From: Rhodospirillaceae bacterium
Lineage (GTDB): Bacteria; Pseudomonadota; Alphaproteobacteria; Rhodospirillales; UBA2165
Reading direction: 5' to 3'
Assembly: GCA_947467145.1 (NCBI GenBank)
Contig: CANIGJ010000010.1
Location: 1 to 64,000 of the forward strand
Length of the DNA stretch: 64,000 nt
The notes under the pieces are model-generated. The model was not told where the DNA came from, ran no database searches, and saw nothing but the letters and a program-made list of their open reading frames with translations. Below, piece after piece: positions 32,845 to 42,187 of this stretch; positions within the stretch are counted from its first letter, which is position 1; each line of letters starts with the position of its first letter. A program made the translations under genes and the position numbers.

Positions 32845-34023
32845 ATGGCGCGCATTGAAACGTTGATCGTCGGCGGTGGCATCGGTGGCCTCGCTGCGGC
32901 GCTGGCGCTCAGCAAAGCCGGGCGCTCGGTGCATGTTCTGGAGCGGTCCGCCGAATTCGGCGAAATCGGCGCCGGTCTGCAGCTCGCACCCAATGCCACG
33001 CGGATTCTGGCACGCCTTGGCGTGATGGACGAAATCGCGAAGCACGCCGTCTCGCCCAGCCGCCTCGTCTGGATGGATGCGATCAAGGAACGCAAGATCA
33101 CCGAGATCGACCTTGGTGCGCCCTTCCGCGAACGCTACGGCCATCCCTATATCGTCATGCATCGCAGCGATCTGTTGCAGGTGCTGCTTGATGCCTGTCG
33201 CGCCAGCAAGCTGATCACGCTGGAAGCGAGCAAGGGAGCGACCGAAATCGAAGATTGCGGCGATTTCGCACGCGTGCGCTGCGCCGACGGTTCGGTCTAT
33301 GAGGCCAATATCGTGGTCGGCGCCGACGGACTTCATTCCAAGGTGCGCGGATTGATCAGCGACGACAAGCCGATCTGTGCCGAATATGTCGCTTATCGCG
33401 GCACTCTGCCGATGCAGGAAATGTCGGCCCATGCCGGGCTCGACAACGTCGTGATGTGGGTCGGCCCGGACATGCATTTCGTGCAGTATCCGATCCGCCG
33501 CGCCGAGCTTTACAATCAGGTCGCGGTCTTCCGCAGCAAGCGCTACACGCCGGACTCCGACGATTGGGGCACTGTCGAAGAGTTCGACGCGCATTTCGCG
33601 CAGGCCGGCCAATACGTGCAGAACTGCGCCAAGTTGATGTGGCGTGACCGCCGCTGGCCGATGTACGACCGCGAGCCGATGCTCAACTGGGTACGCAATC
33701 GCGTCGTGCTGCTCGGCGATGCCGCTCATCCGATGCTGCAATATATTGCTCAGGGTGCCTGTCAGGCGATCGAAGATGCGGCGTGCCTCGCCGATTGCAT
33801 TGCCGGTTCTTCCTCCGATCCGATGTCTGGGCTGAAGGCCTATGAAGGCTTGCGCGCGCATCAGGCGGCGCGGGTGCAGATCACCGCGCGCGCCATGGGG
33901 CGGTTTTTCCATATGGCGGGCGCGGCGGCCGAGGTTCGCAACACGATGATCGCGCTCAGGCCCGCCACCGATTATTCGCATTTGGATTGGCTATACGGCG
34001 ATCGCAGCGCAGCGCGATCGTAA
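32845..34023 (+). CDS. FAD-dependent aromatic monooxygenase (salicylate/3-hydroxybenzoate hydroxylase-like)
   Basis: The 392-residue group A flavin monooxygenase has GGGIGGLAAALALSKAG at the FAD ADP site, GADGLHSKVR (DG motif) and GDAAHPMLQYIAQGACQAIEDA. Enzymes of this class hydroxylate salicylate or 3-hydroxybenzoate with NAD(P)H and O2, giving catechol or gentisate. The gentisate-type dioxygenase of the IclR-1 operon could receive such a product. It is encoded 30 nt after the SDR and 24 nt before the transporter genes. Confidence 0.9.
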   Translation: MARIETLIVGGGIGGLAAALALSKAGRSVHVLERSAEFGEIGAGLQLAPNATRILARLGVMDEIAKHAVSPSRLVWMDAIKERKITEIDLGAPFRERYGHPYIVMHRSDLLQVLLDACRASKLITLEASKGATEIEDCGDFARVRCADGSVYEANIVVGADGLHSKVRGLISDDKPICAEYVAYRGTLPMQEMSAHAGLDNVVMWVGPDMHFVQYPIRRAELYNQVAVFRSKRYTPDSDDWGTVEEFDAHFAQAGQYVQNCAKLMWRDRRWPMYDREPMLNWVRNRVVLLGDAAHPMLQYIAQGACQAIEDAACLADCIAGSSSDPMSGLKAYEGLRAHQAARVQITARAMGRFFHMAGAAAEVRNTMIALRPATDYSHLDWLYGDRSAARS

Positions 34024-34047
34024 AAATTGGACGATGGGAGGCATTTC

Positions 34048-35142
34048 ATGACAGGAAAATATTTCGCGTTGTTTGCCGCGGCATTGGTGATCGCGGCTTC
34101 ATCGGTTCAGGCCGCCGATTGGCAGGCGGGCGCCGGGCCCGAATGGCAGAAGATCATGACGGCCGCCAAGCAGGAAGGTTCGGTCGTCGTGACCGGCCCG
34201 CCGCAATTGACCAAAGATCTCGTCGCGGGGTTTGAGCGCGATACAGGGATCAAGCTCGATTACGTCGCCGGCGAAGCGCGTGTCACCGCCAGCCGTGTCG
34301 TGCGCGAATTGCGCGCCAACAATGTCACCATCGACATCAGCCTGAGCGGAACGGCCGAACTGCCGATCGCGAAGGAAGGCTTCTTCGAGGATGCGAAAGC
34401 GCGCATGTTGCTGCCGGGCGTCACCGATATGAAGAACTGGACCGGCGGCGAGCTGAAGTGGGTCGATAACGACAAGAAATTCATGCTGCAGACGCATGCT
34501 TATCGCTCGTCCATTCCCTATTACAATCCGACGATCCTGAAGCCGGGCGAGATGGATAGCTGGCAGAAGCTGCTCGATCCGAAGCTCAAGGGTAAAATCG
34601 TCGTTTACGATCCGCGCAGCGGCGGACCGGGCCAAGCCATGGCGACCTATATCGCCACGCGCCAAGGCCTCGATTATTTCAAGAAGCTCTATGTCGATCA
34701 GCAGCCTGTCTTCTCGCTCGACAGCCGTCAGATGGCCGAATGGGTTGTGCGCGGCGTGCATTCCGTCGGACTCGGCATTCTGGCGCCCGATTTCCAGCGC
34801 TTTAAGGCGGAAGGCATCAAGACCATCGAGCCGGTGGATTTCAAGGATGGCGCGGGCACGCTGACGGGCGGTTTCAGCGTCATCATGCTGATGAAGGGCG
34901 CGCCGCATCCCAATGCGCAGACGGTCTTCCTCAACTGGTTCGCGAGCCAGCCGGGCCAGGAAGCCTTCACGAAGGCCTATAACGTGCCGAGCCGTCGTCT
35001 CGATGTGAGCACCGAAGGTCTGCCCGATTATCTGATCCTCAAGAAGGGTGGCGATTATCAGGATCAGTACACCGAGGATTGGGCTAATTCCGGTGTCGAA
35101 GAGGTTCGCAAGAAGTACATCGAGATCATCGGCGGCAAATGA
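34048..35142 (+). CDS. FbpA-like (family 1) ABC solute-binding protein, system 2
   Basis: The start is ATG 34048, with GGGAGG (34035-34040) 7 nt upstream, giving 364 residues; a TTG-initiated longer form (34027) is unlikely. The signal peptide ends VQA-A (about residue 22). The mature protein has the family-1 pattern (AAKQEGSVVVTGPP; DPKLKGKIVVYDPRSGGPG). It is translationally coupled to the permease (ATGA overlap at 35139). The ligand may be the aromatic substrate of this operon or Fe3+. Confidence 0.9.
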   Translation: MTGKYFALFAAALVIAASSVQAADWQAGAGPEWQKIMTAAKQEGSVVVTGPPQLTKDLVAGFERDTGIKLDYVAGEARVTASRVVRELRANNVTIDISLSGTAELPIAKEGFFEDAKARMLLPGVTDMKNWTGGELKWVDNDKKFMLQTHAYRSSIPYYNPTILKPGEMDSWQKLLDPKLKGKIVVYDPRSGGPGQAMATYIATRQGLDYFKKLYVDQQPVFSLDSRQMAEWVVRGVHSVGLGILAPDFQRFKAEGIKTIEPVDFKDGAGTLTGGFSVIMLMKGAPHPNAQTVFLNWFASQPGQEAFTKAYNVPSRRLDVSTEGLPDYLILKKGGDYQDQYTEDWANSGVEEVRKKYIEIIGGK

Positions 35143-36851
35143 GTTTTGCCGCTGCTCTGAAATCGGGTGCCGCGTCCCGCCGTTATCTGGCGGGCGCGGC
35201 ATTCATGTTGGCGATCGGTCTGCTGACCGTCACGCCGATCATCTATGTGCTGATCTATAGCTTCGATGTCTCGGAAGTCGGCAAGGCCTATCGCTTCGGC
35301 ATTGCGGGCTGGATCGACATCTTCACCAATGCGAAGACTTGGTCGTCCATCGTCTATTCTTTCCTTCTGTCGATTCGCATACCGCTGGCGACCGTCGTCG
35401 GCTTCGGCATCGCCTGGCTTCTCGTGCGCGCCAACATTCCGGGCAGCCGCTATCTCGAACTCGCCTTCTGGTTCACGTTCCTCTTGCCGAGCCTACCGCT
35501 CCTGCTCGGCTGGACTCTGCTGCTCGATGCCAATTACGGCCTGCTCAATCTGGCGCTGATGAAGCTGCCTTTCGTCACCGGCCCGATTTTCTCGATCTAT
35601 TCGGTCAGCGGCATCATCTGGGTCCATATGGCGATGACCTCGGTCCCGATCATGGTCATCCTGCTGACGCCCAGCTTGCGCCAGCTCGATCTGTCTTATG
35701 AGGAAGTGGCCGAGATGTCGGGCGCGGGCATCCTGACCAAACTGAAACGGGTCACGATCCCGCTGGTGTTCCCGGCGATTGCGACGTCGTTCATCCTGTC
35801 GTTGATCCGCAGCCTCGAAGCCTTCGAGGTCGAGCGCGTGCTGGGCACGCCGGTCAATATCAACGTCTATTCGACGCGGATTTACGACTTCATCAGTCTG
35901 GAGCCGCCGCAATTTTCCCAGGCGATGGCCTTAAGCTGCCTGTTCCTCGTCATTCTCCTGGCGCTGGCGATTTTCTATCAGCGCTACCTTGAAAAATCGG
36001 GCGACCGGGCGGTCGTCACCGGGCGCGGCGTGCGCACCGAAAATACCCAGCGCGCGACCTGGCACTATGTCGCGTCCATTCTGCTGTGGGTCTATCTCGC
36101 CATTACCCTGCTGATGCCGCTGGTTGTCCTGATGCTGGGATCTCTGACGAAGCTGTTCGGCTTCTTCTTTATCCCGGATCCCTGGACTTTGAAGCATTGG
36201 ACGGCGGTCTTCGCCGACAGCCGTTTCCTCAAATCGGTCGTGACGTCTTTAACGTTGGGATTGACCGTCGGCACCGTCGGCATCCTGATTTTCTCGCTGA
36301 TCGCCTGGGTGCTGGTTCGTTCGTCCATCGCCGGGCGTCGCATCGTCAGCATTATGATCTGGTTGCCGTGGGCCATTCCGGGCCTCGTGCTGGGGGTGAC
36401 CTTGCTCAGCCTGATCCTGGAAACGCCGGGCCTGTCCATGCTTTACGGCACGGTCCTGCCGCTCCTGCTGGCGATGCTGATCAAGGAACTGCCTATCGGC
36501 GTGCAGCTTTTACGCACGGCGGTCGGTCAGGTTTCGGGCCAACTTGAGGAGGCAGCGATCATGTCGGGCGCCGACTTCACGACGATTTTTCGGCGGATCA
36601 CCTTGCCGCTGGTCGCGCCAATGCTGGTGTCGGTTTTCCTGCTGATCTTCGCCGGCACGTTGCGCGATATCGGAACGGTCGTGTTGATCGCAACGCCGGG
36701 CACGCAGACCATGGCGCTGCTGATGTTCGATTTCGCAACGTCGGGTCAATTGGAATCTGCCGCCGTGCTCGGCGTCATTGTCGCCATTCTCTGCGTCGCC
36801 GTCACGGTGGCGTCGCTCAGGATCGGCAGAGGAGTGGGAATTCGTGGCTGA
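35139..36851 (+). CDS. FbpB-like fused ABC permease, system 2
   Basis: The 570-residue tandem permease has two EAA loops (YEEVAEMSGAGILTK near 190; QLEEAAIMSGADFTTI near 470) and about 12 hydrophobic segments. It overlaps the binding-protein stop by 4 nt and the ATPase start by 8 nt, so the three transport genes are coupled. It is related to the system 1 permease, but gene order differs: here binding protein, permease, ATPase. Confidence 0.92.
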   Translation: MSFAAALKSGAASRRYLAGAAFMLAIGLLTVTPIIYVLIYSFDVSEVGKAYRFGIAGWIDIFTNAKTWSSIVYSFLLSIRIPLATVVGFGIAWLLVRANIPGSRYLELAFWFTFLLPSLPLLLGWTLLLDANYGLLNLALMKLPFVTGPIFSIYSVSGIIWVHMAMTSVPIMVILLTPSLRQLDLSYEEVAEMSGAGILTKLKRVTIPLVFPAIATSFILSLIRSLEAFEVERVLGTPVNINVYSTRIYDFISLEPPQFSQAMALSCLFLVILLALAIFYQRYLEKSGDRAVVTGRGVRTENTQRATWHYVASILLWVYLAITLLMPLVVLMLGSLTKLFGFFFIPDPWTLKHWTAVFADSRFLKSVVTSLTLGLTVGTVGILIFSLIAWVLVRSSIAGRRIVSIMIWLPWAIPGLVLGVTLLSLILETPGLSMLYGTVLPLLLAMLIKELPIGVQLLRTAVGQVSGQLEEAAIMSGADFTTIFRRITLPLVAPMLVSVFLLIFAGTLRDIGTVVLIATPGTQTMALLMFDFATSGQLESAAVLGVIVAILCVAVTVASLRIGRGVGIRG

Positions 36852-37956
36852 GAATACGTCCATGCTGGAGGTCCGCAATCTCGAGAAAAGGTTCTCGGCC
36901 GATGGCGGAAAGATCGTCAAGGCGATCGACAATGTGTCTTTCGATATCCCGAAAGGCACGATCTTCACGCTGCTGGGACCGAGCGGCTGCGGTAAGACGA
37001 CGACCTTGCGTTCGGTCGCTGGGTTGGAGACGCCGGATTCGGGCGAGATCGTCGTTTCGGGTCGCACGGTCTTTTCGTCGGCTAAGAATATCCGCGTGCC
37101 GGCGGCCGAGCGCGGGCTGGGGATGATGTTCCAATCCTACGCCGTCTGGCCGCACATGACGGTGTTCGAGAATGTCGCTTTTCCGCTGACAGTGCCGATT
37201 CGGCGCGGGCAATACACCAAGGCGCAGGTCGAGCAGGAAGTCGGCCGCACCCTGGACGCCGTTGCGCTCGGTGGCTTTGAAGGCCGCCATGCGACGCAAT
37301 TGAGCGGCGGCCAGCAGCAACGCCTTGCCTTGGCGCGCGCCTTGATTTCCCGGCCGCCGCTGCTGCTGCTCGATGAGCCACTCAGCAATCTCGATGCGAA
37401 GCTGCGCGAGAAGATGCGCTTCGAATTGAAGCGGCTGCAGGCCGATCTCGGCGTGACCAGCATCTATGTGACGCATGATCAGAACGAAGCCCTCGGCCTG
37501 TCGCATCAGATCGCGGTGATGAACCAGGGCCAGATCGTTCAGGTAGGTAGTCCGCGCGTCATTTACGAACAGCCGGCCAACCGCTTCGTCGCCGAATTCG
37601 TCGGCACGACCAACTTTGTCCCGGCCGAGGTTCTGGGCCGTGACGGCGAACGCTATATGGTCGAAACCGCGTTCGGCAAACTGTCGCTCGCCACGCCGCG
37701 CGCGCTCAACACGGGTGACAAGATCGTGCTGTCGATACGTCCGGAACATGTGATGGTCAAGGCCGAGGCTGCGTCTGGGCCCAATAGCTGGGATGCCACC
37801 GTCAAAACCAATATCTTCCTGGGGTTCCATCAGGATCTCGAAGTGATGGCGGGCGGCTTGCTGCTCGAAGCGCGCATCCATCCGTCGCTCGATGTGCCGG
37901 TCGGCACGCCTGTCTCCATCAATATCGCGCCGGATCGGTGCATCGTCTGCGATTAA
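36844..37956 (+). CDS. FbpC/PotA-like ABC transporter ATPase, system 2
   Basis: The start is GTG 36844 with AGAGGAG (36828-36834) upstream; ATG 36862 is the alternative. It has 370 residues. Walker A GPSGCGKTT, Q-loop MMFQSYAVWPHMTVFENVAFPL, signature LSGGQQQR, Walker B LLLDEPLSNLD, VTHDQ and a TOBE domain are all present. It powers the permease at 35139. The LLM oxidoreductase follows after 9 nt, so the operon continues. Confidence 0.92.
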   Translation: MAENTSMLEVRNLEKRFSADGGKIVKAIDNVSFDIPKGTIFTLLGPSGCGKTTTLRSVAGLETPDSGEIVVSGRTVFSSAKNIRVPAAERGLGMMFQSYAVWPHMTVFENVAFPLTVPIRRGQYTKAQVEQEVGRTLDAVALGGFEGRHATQLSGGQQQRLALARALISRPPLLLLDEPLSNLDAKLREKMRFELKRLQADLGVTSIYVTHDQNEALGLSHQIAVMNQGQIVQVGSPRVIYEQPANRFVAEFVGTTNFVPAEVLGRDGERYMVETAFGKLSLATPRALNTGDKIVLSIRPEHVMVKAEAASGPNSWDATVKTNIFLGFHQDLEVMAGGLLLEARIHPSLDVPVGTPVSINIAPDRCIVCD

Positions 37957-37965
37957 GAGGGTAGA

Positions 37966-39099
37966 ATGGATTTTTCCACCATGGTGCTGACGATGTACGT
38001 CGCACACGAGGACGGCCCCGACACGGACGAAGAGGTTCTCAGCGTTGCGGTCGATCAGTCCCTTGCCTCGGCCGAGTTGGGTTTCAATCCCTGGTTCACG
38101 GAGCATCATTTCCGCGGGCCCTGGCACAGCAGCCCGCTGCAATTCGCGACCTACATCGCGCCGCAGATCCCCGAGGATCGTTATCTCGGCTTCGGCGTGC
38201 TGTCGACGCCCTATTACAATCCGGTGCGTTTGGTGGAGAGCATGAACCTGCTCGACCAATTGACGCGTGGGCGGACCCTCTATGGTCTGGGCAGCGGCTT
38301 TCCCGGCCTGGAACCGGCCGGCATGGGCTTGGACAAGGATTATCATGGCTCGGGTAAGGCCGCGCAGGACACGCTGGAGATCATCCAGAAGTTATGGGCG
38401 TTCCGCACCGGCGATCCGGAATATGTCTTCAACACACCGACGCATCAGGGTTCGATCCGCCGCCGCGTGACCCCGGCGCCCTATCGCAAGCTTCATCCGA
38501 CCGTCATCCGTACGGCGAGCCGCGATGCATCGCTCATTGCCGCCGCGAAGAACGGTTGGCCGGTCTTCCTGGGCGCCACTGGTGCGACGGCGACGCCGGC
38601 CGAACAGTGGCGCACTTATCTCGATGCATTATCCAAGGAAATTCATTCGCCGGACGTGATCGCCGAATGCCTGCGTTGGAGCACGGTCGATTGGCTGAGC
38701 GTCGTCGTTGCCGATACGGATGCGGAAGCGCAGAAGCGCCTCGACCTTGCGCGCGCCGAACGCACTGCGATGCGGCAGAAATATGCCGCGCAGCACGGTC
38801 CGCTCCATGGCCCGTTGAGTCGGGCGCGGCCCAGCGCATCGTCGGCGACGGCATTTGCCGCCGGCGGCGATATGATGGACAGCATCGTCGGCAACCCGGA
38901 CACCGTCGCGCGCAAGGTCCAGGAACTGGTCGATATGGGCGTCAATCACCTGCTGTTGCGCTTTGTGGGTGAATGGACCGGCGAAACGCGCTGGATCTCG
39001 GAAACCTCCATGAAGCTGTTTGCCGAGGAAGTCGCGCCGAAATTCCACGATATTGCGCCGCATCGCGATCTGGACGCTGTGATGGCGGCTCGCGTCTAA
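37966..39099 (+). CDS. LLM-class flavin-dependent oxidoreductase, copy 2
   Basis: The 377-residue luciferase-like protein is closely related to the one at 8988 (NPWFTEHHFRGPWHS, GFGVLSTPYYNPVRLVESMNLLDQL, GNPDTVARKVQELVDMGVNHLLLRF). It is the last gene of the run from 28739. GAGGGTAGA precedes the ATG. Probably a flavin-dependent monooxygenase of the pathway; the reductase partner and substrate are unknown. Confidence 0.88.
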   Translation: MDFSTMVLTMYVAHEDGPDTDEEVLSVAVDQSLASAELGFNPWFTEHHFRGPWHSSPLQFATYIAPQIPEDRYLGFGVLSTPYYNPVRLVESMNLLDQLTRGRTLYGLGSGFPGLEPAGMGLDKDYHGSGKAAQDTLEIIQKLWAFRTGDPEYVFNTPTHQGSIRRRVTPAPYRKLHPTVIRTASRDASLIAAAKNGWPVFLGATGATATPAEQWRTYLDALSKEIHSPDVIAECLRWSTVDWLSVVVADTDAEAQKRLDLARAERTAMRQKYAAQHGPLHGPLSRARPSASSATAFAAGGDMMDSIVGNPDTVARKVQELVDMGVNHLLLRFVGEWTGETRWISETSMKLFAEEVAPKFHDIAPHRDLDAVMAARV

Positions 39100-39139
39100 G
39101 TGCAATCCTGGCAGGCGAAAACCTGCTAAACTGGCTCGC

Positions 39140-39706
39140 ATGAGCAAGGCATTCACTAAAGAGACCGACGATGATCTTGAGGACGAAGATCAAGAGGTCC
39201 TGAATGCCTTGCCGCCGGGCACCAAGAATTACATGACGCGGCCCGGCTACGAGCGTCTCAAGGCCGAATACAGCAAGCTGCTGCATGTCGAGCGGCCGAA
39301 GATCGTCGAGATCGTGTCGTGGGCCGCCGGCAATGGTGATCGCTCAGAGAACGGCGATTATATCTATGGCAAGAAACGGCTGCGGGAAATCGACTGGCGC
39401 GTCCGGTTCCTGACCAAGCGGATCGAATCGGCCGAGGTTGTGGATGCGGAGAAACAGCGCCACCTCAAACAGGTCTTCTTCGGCGCGACGGTTACCTATG
39501 CCGATGCCAAGGACGCAGAACACACGATCACCATCGTCGGCGTCGATGAGGCGGATATCACAGAAGGCCGCGTCAGCTGGATTTCGCCGATTGCGCGCGC
39601 CCTGATGAAGGCGCGCGAAGGCGACGTGGTCGATGTCCGCACACCGACCGGTAAGGAAACGATCGAGGTCGTGCGTATCCGCTACGGCGGTTCGGACGAG
39701 GGCTAG
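39140..39706 (+). CDS. greB: transcript cleavage factor GreB
   Basis: The 188-residue protein has the Gre N-terminal coiled coil with the acidic tip NGDRSENGDYIYGKKRLREID and a C-terminal FKBP-like domain (TITIVGVDEADITEGRVSWISPIARALM). GreB binds the RNA polymerase secondary channel and stimulates cleavage of backtracked RNA. The N-terminal tail is unusually acidic (TDDDLEDEDQE). It is a housekeeping gene set within the catabolic region; its stop lies 1 nt from the convergent family-3 binding protein stop. Confidence 0.93.
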   Translation: MSKAFTKETDDDLEDEDQEVLNALPPGTKNYMTRPGYERLKAEYSKLLHVERPKIVEIVSWAAGNGDRSENGDYIYGKKRLREIDWRVRFLTKRIESAEVVDAEKQRHLKQVFFGATVTYADAKDAEHTITIVGVDEADITEGRVSWISPIARALMKAREGDVVDVRTPTGKETIEVVRIRYGGSDEG

Positions 39707-39707
39707 G

Positions 39708-40427
39708 TTAAGTCGCGACCGATAGCCCCCGCACCTTATGCTTTTTGATCAGGCTGGCGACGAGGCCGGATCGCTTCGCTTCATTCACGAAATCGCGCAG
39801 GAAGGCGATGCCGGCCGAATTGGCGCGGGCCGTTCCGATCGCCTGCTGCACCGTCGTGAAGCGATCGCCCAATAGGCGCGCGCCCGGAAGTTTCTCGACA
39901 TCGCCGATCAGGCCGGGCCGGAGACCGGCCAAGGCGTCGGCGCCGCCGTTCTTGAATTGCTCGAACGCGGCAGCGGCACCTTCGGTATGCAGGAGCGTCG
40001 CGTTCCTGATATTGGCGGTGAGCCAAAGATCGTAGGCCGTACGTGCGGCCACGACGATGCGCACGCCTTTTTGGTCGACCTCAGCGGAGGTTTTGATCGC
40101 TGAAGCGCCGCTGACGATATAGGTCGCTTCGATCTCGACATAGGCCGGGGCAAAGCCGATCACGGCGGCGCGGGCCGGCTCGTCCGCGATCAAGCCGATA
40201 TCCCAGGTGTCCGTGCCGACCTTGTCGGCCAGTTCGCCCGGCGACTTGAAGGGCACAAGCTTCAGCGGCACGCCGAGGCGCCTGGCGATCTCGGCGGCCA
40301 TATCGGGCGCGACGCCGACCGGATCGCCGGACGGCGTGCGTCCGGTCACCAAAAGGAAGTTCGACAGGTTGATGCCGGCGCGCAATGTTCCGGTGGGGGC
40401 GAGCTCGGCAACGATGTTCTTATCCAT
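39708..40427 (-). CDS. family-3 (amino-acid type) solute-binding-fold protein without signal peptide
   Basis: The 239-residue protein has the family-3 PBP fold (GTLRAGINLSNFLLVTG; DPVGVAPDMAAEIARRLGVPLKLVPF; WDIGLIADEPARAAVIGFAPAYVEIEATYIV). It begins directly with the first strand (MDKNIVAELAPTGTLR), and no in-frame start with a leader is visible upstream. It may be cytoplasmic, an enzyme-like PBP (compare cyclohexadienyl dehydratase), or a sensor. No permease is adjacent. An unusual small gene; the function remains open. Confidence 0.8.
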   Translation of the reverse strand: MDKNIVAELAPTGTLRAGINLSNFLLVTGRTPSGDPVGVAPDMAAEIARRLGVPLKLVPFKSPGELADKVGTDTWDIGLIADEPARAAVIGFAPAYVEIEATYIVSGASAIKTSAEVDQKGVRIVVAARTAYDLWLTANIRNATLLHTEGAAAAFEQFKNGGADALAGLRPGLIGDVEKLPGARLLGDRFTTVQQAIGTARANSAGIAFLRDFVNEAKRSGLVASLIKKHKVRGLSVAT

Positions 40428-40510
40428 GGCGCATCCTGGGTGATGAGATGCGCCACTGTTCCATCGCCGGCCCGATGCGTCAAATTGGAATCCCGACTTG
40501 CCGCTCTATG

Positions 40511-42043
40511 TTATTTCCAAGCGAAGTCGTGCGGATTGACGTAGATCAGGCGCACGTCGGGAACCGTAATCTTCACTTCTTTGGAATGGGTATAGACCGC
40601 CCGGTTTGGCGCCATGGGGATCGCGTATGCATGGTCGACGGCGTAATCGAAGACTTCGGCCACCTTGCGTCGGCGAGCGGCATCGTCGGTGATGGTGATA
40701 GTCGATTGCGCCATCTTGATCAGGGTCGGGTCGTCGAACTCATCGGTCAGGAAGTGACGGTCGACATGCGGGGCAACGTCGAACATCACGCCGCTCCAGC
40801 CGTAATAGCTCATCTCGATCTTGCCCTGGGCCAGCATTTGACGGCGCTGGGGGATCTGATGTGGCGTCACGACGGCACGGATGCCGACCGCGCGCAACAT
40901 GCCGGAAATGGCTGTGGCCTCGGCGACGCCGGTCGGGAAGCAGCTGATGACCAGATCGAAGCCGTTGGCATAACCGGCGTCGGCCAGCAGCTTCTTCGCA
41001 CCCGCCGGATCGTATTCAGTCACCGGTTTGGAAAAGCCGCAGCCGAGTTGTTCCTTGAAGCACAGCGCATCGGCCGGATCCGCTTTGCCGATCCCGCCAT
41101 AGAGCACCTCGACCAGAGCCTTGCGGTCGATGGCTTTGACGATGGCGGTGCGGACGCGCTCGTCGCCCAACGCCTTCACGCGTTGCGCGCCCAGGCTCGG
41201 AAAGCCGAGAAAGGTGTAGCCGAGCATGGGCGGCGATAGGCTCACTTCGAAACGGCCGCTTTTGACCAAGGCTTCGGCCTGATCGCTCGGCAGGTCTTCG
41301 ATGACGTCGGCCTTGCCGGTCAGCAGTGCCGCGACCTGGGTGCCGGGATCGGGAATCGGTTCGGAAATCACCCGGCCGATGGACGCGGCCGGCTTCACCG
41401 AACTCGCGATGTAGCCTTTGTATTTTTCGGCATTCACACCGGTGTTTTTGTCGATCTTCACGACGCGGTAAGGGCCGGTCCCCACCGGCTGCGTGCCGAA
41501 CTGTTCCTTGTCGGCCAAGGCTTCGTGGATGTGTTTGGGATAGATCGGCCAACCATAGGCCATGAACATGAGGCCGCCCGGAACCGGTTCCTTGGCATTG
41601 ATGCGCAGTTTGAGCGGGCCCAGTTTTTCGACCGATCGTACCCAGGCCCAGGTGGACTTAAAGCGCAGATTGGTTTTGGGATCGATCAGGTAGTTGAGCG
41701 TGTAGACGACGTCGTCCGCGCTGAGCGGCTGGCCGTCGTGAAACTTGATGTCGTCGCGCAGTTCGAATTCATAACTGGTCGGGCTGGTCTGCGCCCAACT
41801 GTTGGCCAGATGGCCGACGAAGGTGCTGGTTTTGGCGTTGAACCCCAGCAACGTGTCGTAGACCGAGGGTGCCCAGGCTTGCGAAAAATTCCCGCGCACG
41901 GCGATCGAATAGACATCCATCGCCCATTGCGATTCGGGCAAGGGAAAGCGGAGCGTGTCGGCGGATTTTTGGGCGTGCGCCGATTGTGCGATGGCGAAGG
42001 GCGCGGCGATCAATGCGATGAGGGTTACGAACGTCCGAAACAT
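40511..42043 (-). CDS. family-5 (DppA/OppA-like) ABC solute-binding protein, orphan
   Basis: The 510-residue protein has a signal peptide ending AHA (about residue 24), YEFELRDDIKFHDGQPLSADDVVYTL and GTGPYRVVKI. It is paralogous and equal in length to the protein at 44905-46437; both end in VNPHxFAWK. The two flank the Gfo/LigB/VOC block. No Dpp permease or ATPase is present. It probably binds the substrate or an intermediate of the extradiol pathway encoded between the pair. Confidence 0.9.
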   Translation of the reverse strand: MFRTFVTLIALIAAPFAIAQSAHAQKSADTLRFPLPESQWAMDVYSIAVRGNFSQAWAPSVYDTLLGFNAKTSTFVGHLANSWAQTSPTSYEFELRDDIKFHDGQPLSADDVVYTLNYLIDPKTNLRFKSTWAWVRSVEKLGPLKLRINAKEPVPGGLMFMAYGWPIYPKHIHEALADKEQFGTQPVGTGPYRVVKIDKNTGVNAEKYKGYIASSVKPAASIGRVISEPIPDPGTQVAALLTGKADVIEDLPSDQAEALVKSGRFEVSLSPPMLGYTFLGFPSLGAQRVKALGDERVRTAIVKAIDRKALVEVLYGGIGKADPADALCFKEQLGCGFSKPVTEYDPAGAKKLLADAGYANGFDLVISCFPTGVAEATAISGMLRAVGIRAVVTPHQIPQRRQMLAQGKIEMSYYGWSGVMFDVAPHVDRHFLTDEFDDPTLIKMAQSTITITDDAARRRKVAEVFDYAVDHAYAIPMAPNRAVYTHSKEVKITVPDVRLIYVNPHDFAWK

Positions 42044-42136
42044 GGCAGCCTCCCGATATGCGCGATTGAACTCGCGGATCGTTATGCGTTTCTGGATACG
42101 TTACGGAGTCATAGGACCGGTCGACGGCCGATCTTC

Positions 42137-42151
42137 GTTAAGCATATTAAC
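42137..42151. promoter_or_regulatory. GTTAA-N5-TTAAC dyad in the promoter region of the 40511-42043 gene
   Basis: GTTAA (42137-42141) and TTAAC (42147-42151) lie 94-108 bp upstream of the binding-protein start, between it and the Gfo/Idh/MocA gene stop. A repeated-looking GTTATGCGTTTCTGGATACGTTACGG stretch (about 42078-42105) is nearby. A weak operator candidate. Confidence 0.3.
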
Positions 42152-42187
42152 AATGACCCTGCCCGGGGTCAAAGCGCTCAAATGGCC

